A DNA stretch of 15,393 nt from an uncultured Eubacteriales bacterium (GTDB lineage Bacteria > Bacillota > Clostridia > Oscillospirales > Oscillospiraceae). How positions within the stretch are numbered: the first letter of the stretch is position 1; each line of letters starts with the position of its first letter. The notes under the pieces are model-generated. The model saw only the letters and a list, made by a program, of their open reading frames with translations, was not told the origin of the DNA and did not search any database. The stretch covers positions 1 through 15,393 of the forward strand of contig URQA01000053.1 of NCBI GenBank assembly GCA_900549885.1, read 5' to 3'. A program made the translations under genes and the position numbers. Positions 14,351-15,393 of this stretch are shown here, piece by piece.

Positions 14351-15324
14351 ACCCGTTCCTCCTCAGCCTTTTGGCGCAGCTTCTTTCTGTGTTTGGCAAC
14401 CACTGTAGCTTTGATTCGAGGGTCAATAAACGCATACACGATATCAATGACCACCATAATAACCATAAAAAACGACCCTAACACCACTAGGGAAGCCATC
14501 ACTTGTGGTATATCCTTTCTCTTAATGGCATTAACGCCCATAAGCCCAAGCCCCGGGATCGAGAACACCGACTCTGTGACAATTGCTCCTCCTAACAGGC
14601 TTGAAAGCGTCATACCGGTGATGGTCACCAGGGTCATGAGGGAGTTGCGGAATGCGTGCTTCCAGGTAATGGAGCCTTCCGTACATCCTTTGCTTCTAGC
14701 CGTGCGGATATAGTCTTGGCGCACATTGTCCAGCATGGCGGACCGAGTATATCTCAGGTAGCTTGCGGTATAGCCAACCGCCAAAGAAACCACCGGAAGA
14801 ATCCAACTTTTCCAACTTGCCGCATCAAATACTGATGGTAGCCATCCTAAGTGCATAGAAAACTGCAGTAACAATAAAAGGGCTAGCCAGAACCCCGGCA
14901 TAGCCGCCAAAAACATGGCTAAAGTCGAAAGCATGTAGTCCCCAATGGAATACTGTTTTACAGAACATAAAACACCTAATGGCACCCCAATTAATATCGC
15001 AATTCCCAAGCTGATGATAGTGAGCATGATTGTATACGGGAGCCGGGCTGTCATTTCCTCCAGTACATCCCGGTGTGTATAGTATGAGGAACCAAAGTCT
15101 CCGTGGAGCGCATCGCCAAGCCACTTGAAGTATCGCTGCAACAGGGGTAGGTCATAGCCCAACTCATGATTGATCTGGTCTACCTGTTCCTGTGTCGCCT
15201 CATTCCCAAGCATGATTCGGCCGGGATCCGCAGGGGTGATATTAATTAGCAAAAACACAATAAATGTCACGACAATCATGGTCGGAATGATCATGATCAG
15301 CCGTTTTACCACATACTTGAGCAT
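14347..15324 (-). CDS. Dpp/Opp-type ABC transporter permease (DppB/OppB position)
   Basis: 325 aa. The ATG is five bases after GGAGG. It opens with the family's N-terminal membrane segment (LKYVVKRLIMIIPTMIVVTF) and the following PADPGRIMLG. Later come GDFGSSYYTHRDV, the EAA loop DYIRTARSKGCTEGSITWKH and the C-terminal VDIVYAFIDPRIK, all typical of DppB/OppB. About six membrane segments are expected. The C-terminus carries an extra charged tail (KHRKKLRQKAEEERV). This is the first visible gene of the transporter operon. The extracellular substrate-binding protein normally encoded with it is not seen and may lie beyond 15393. The 69 bases upstream show no clear promoter or terminator. Confidence 0.95.
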   Translation of the reverse strand: MLKYVVKRLIMIIPTMIVVTFIVFLLINITPADPGRIMLGNEATQEQVDQINHELGYDLPLLQRYFKWLGDALHGDFGSSYYTHRDVLEEMTARLPYTIMLTIISLGIAILIGVPLGVLCSVKQYSIGDYMLSTLAMFLAAMPGFWLALLLLLQFSMHLGWLPSVFDAASWKSWILPVVSLAVGYTASYLRYTRSAMLDNVRQDYIRTARSKGCTEGSITWKHAFRNSLMTLVTITGMTLSSLLGGAIVTESVFSIPGLGLMGVNAIKRKDIPQVMASLVVLGSFFMVIMVVIDIVYAFIDPRIKATVVAKHRKKLRQKAEEERV

Positions 15325-15393
15325 ATTAGCCTCCTCACCGCCTAATTGGCTATATAACCCTATGGCCGTCTCCGCTGCGGCAGGACCTGTAAA

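Overview
The window looks like the chromosome of a gut-type, low-oxygen member of the Clostridia, probably Oscillospiraceae-like (Flavonifractor/Intestinimonas type). The grounds are strong AGGAGG-type ribosome sites before nearly every gene, a moderately high GC content, oxygen-sensitive flavin/iron-sulfur reductases and acyl-CoA enzymes. This placement is inference; no rRNA or marker gene is present. All protein genes except one LysR regulator lie on the minus strand.

Left block (1-4593, minus): a transport gene of the YeiH/COG2855 putative sulfate/sulfite exporter family, then an Old Yellow Enzyme/FadH-BaiCD type NADH:flavin oxidoreductase with an Fe-S site, then a fumarate/urocanate-reductase-like FAD protein that runs off the left edge. 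The 24- and 55-base gaps suggest one operon. A LysR regulator (4773-5711, plus) is divergent from it. The 179-base divergent region holds a near-consensus extended -10 promoter for the regulator and two perfect dyads that could be operators.

Scar (5712-6630): about 920 bases with no convincing intact gene, separating two convergent units. It contains possible gene remnants, an unusual cluster of CCTAG words, a 9-bp GC-rich hairpin and a 20-bp perfect-stem bidirectional terminator. A second minus-strand terminator is embedded in the 3' coding part of lysR.

Middle block (6631-9921, minus): two tandem thiolases of identical length (399 aa, about 71% identical by hand count) followed by a divergent 3-hydroxyacyl-CoA dehydrogenase. 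A 376-base leader with repeated short words precedes the block.

Right block (10298-15324, minus): a Dpp/Opp-type ABC importer (two permeases, two ATPases, no binding protein in the window) continuing into an acetoacetate-decarboxylase-superfamily enzyme and a small cupin. Overlapping start/stop codons indicate tight coupling.

Taken together, the locus resembles an uncharacterised catabolic cluster: uptake by the ABC system, enone/enoate reduction by the two flavoenzymes, 3-hydroxyacyl-CoA oxidation and thiolytic cleavage, decarboxylation by the ADC-like protein, and anion export by the YeiH protein. The gene families are well supported. The substrate and the idea that all three blocks serve one pathway are inference. 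No CoA ligase/transferase, acyl-CoA dehydrogenase or enoyl-CoA hydratase is in the window.
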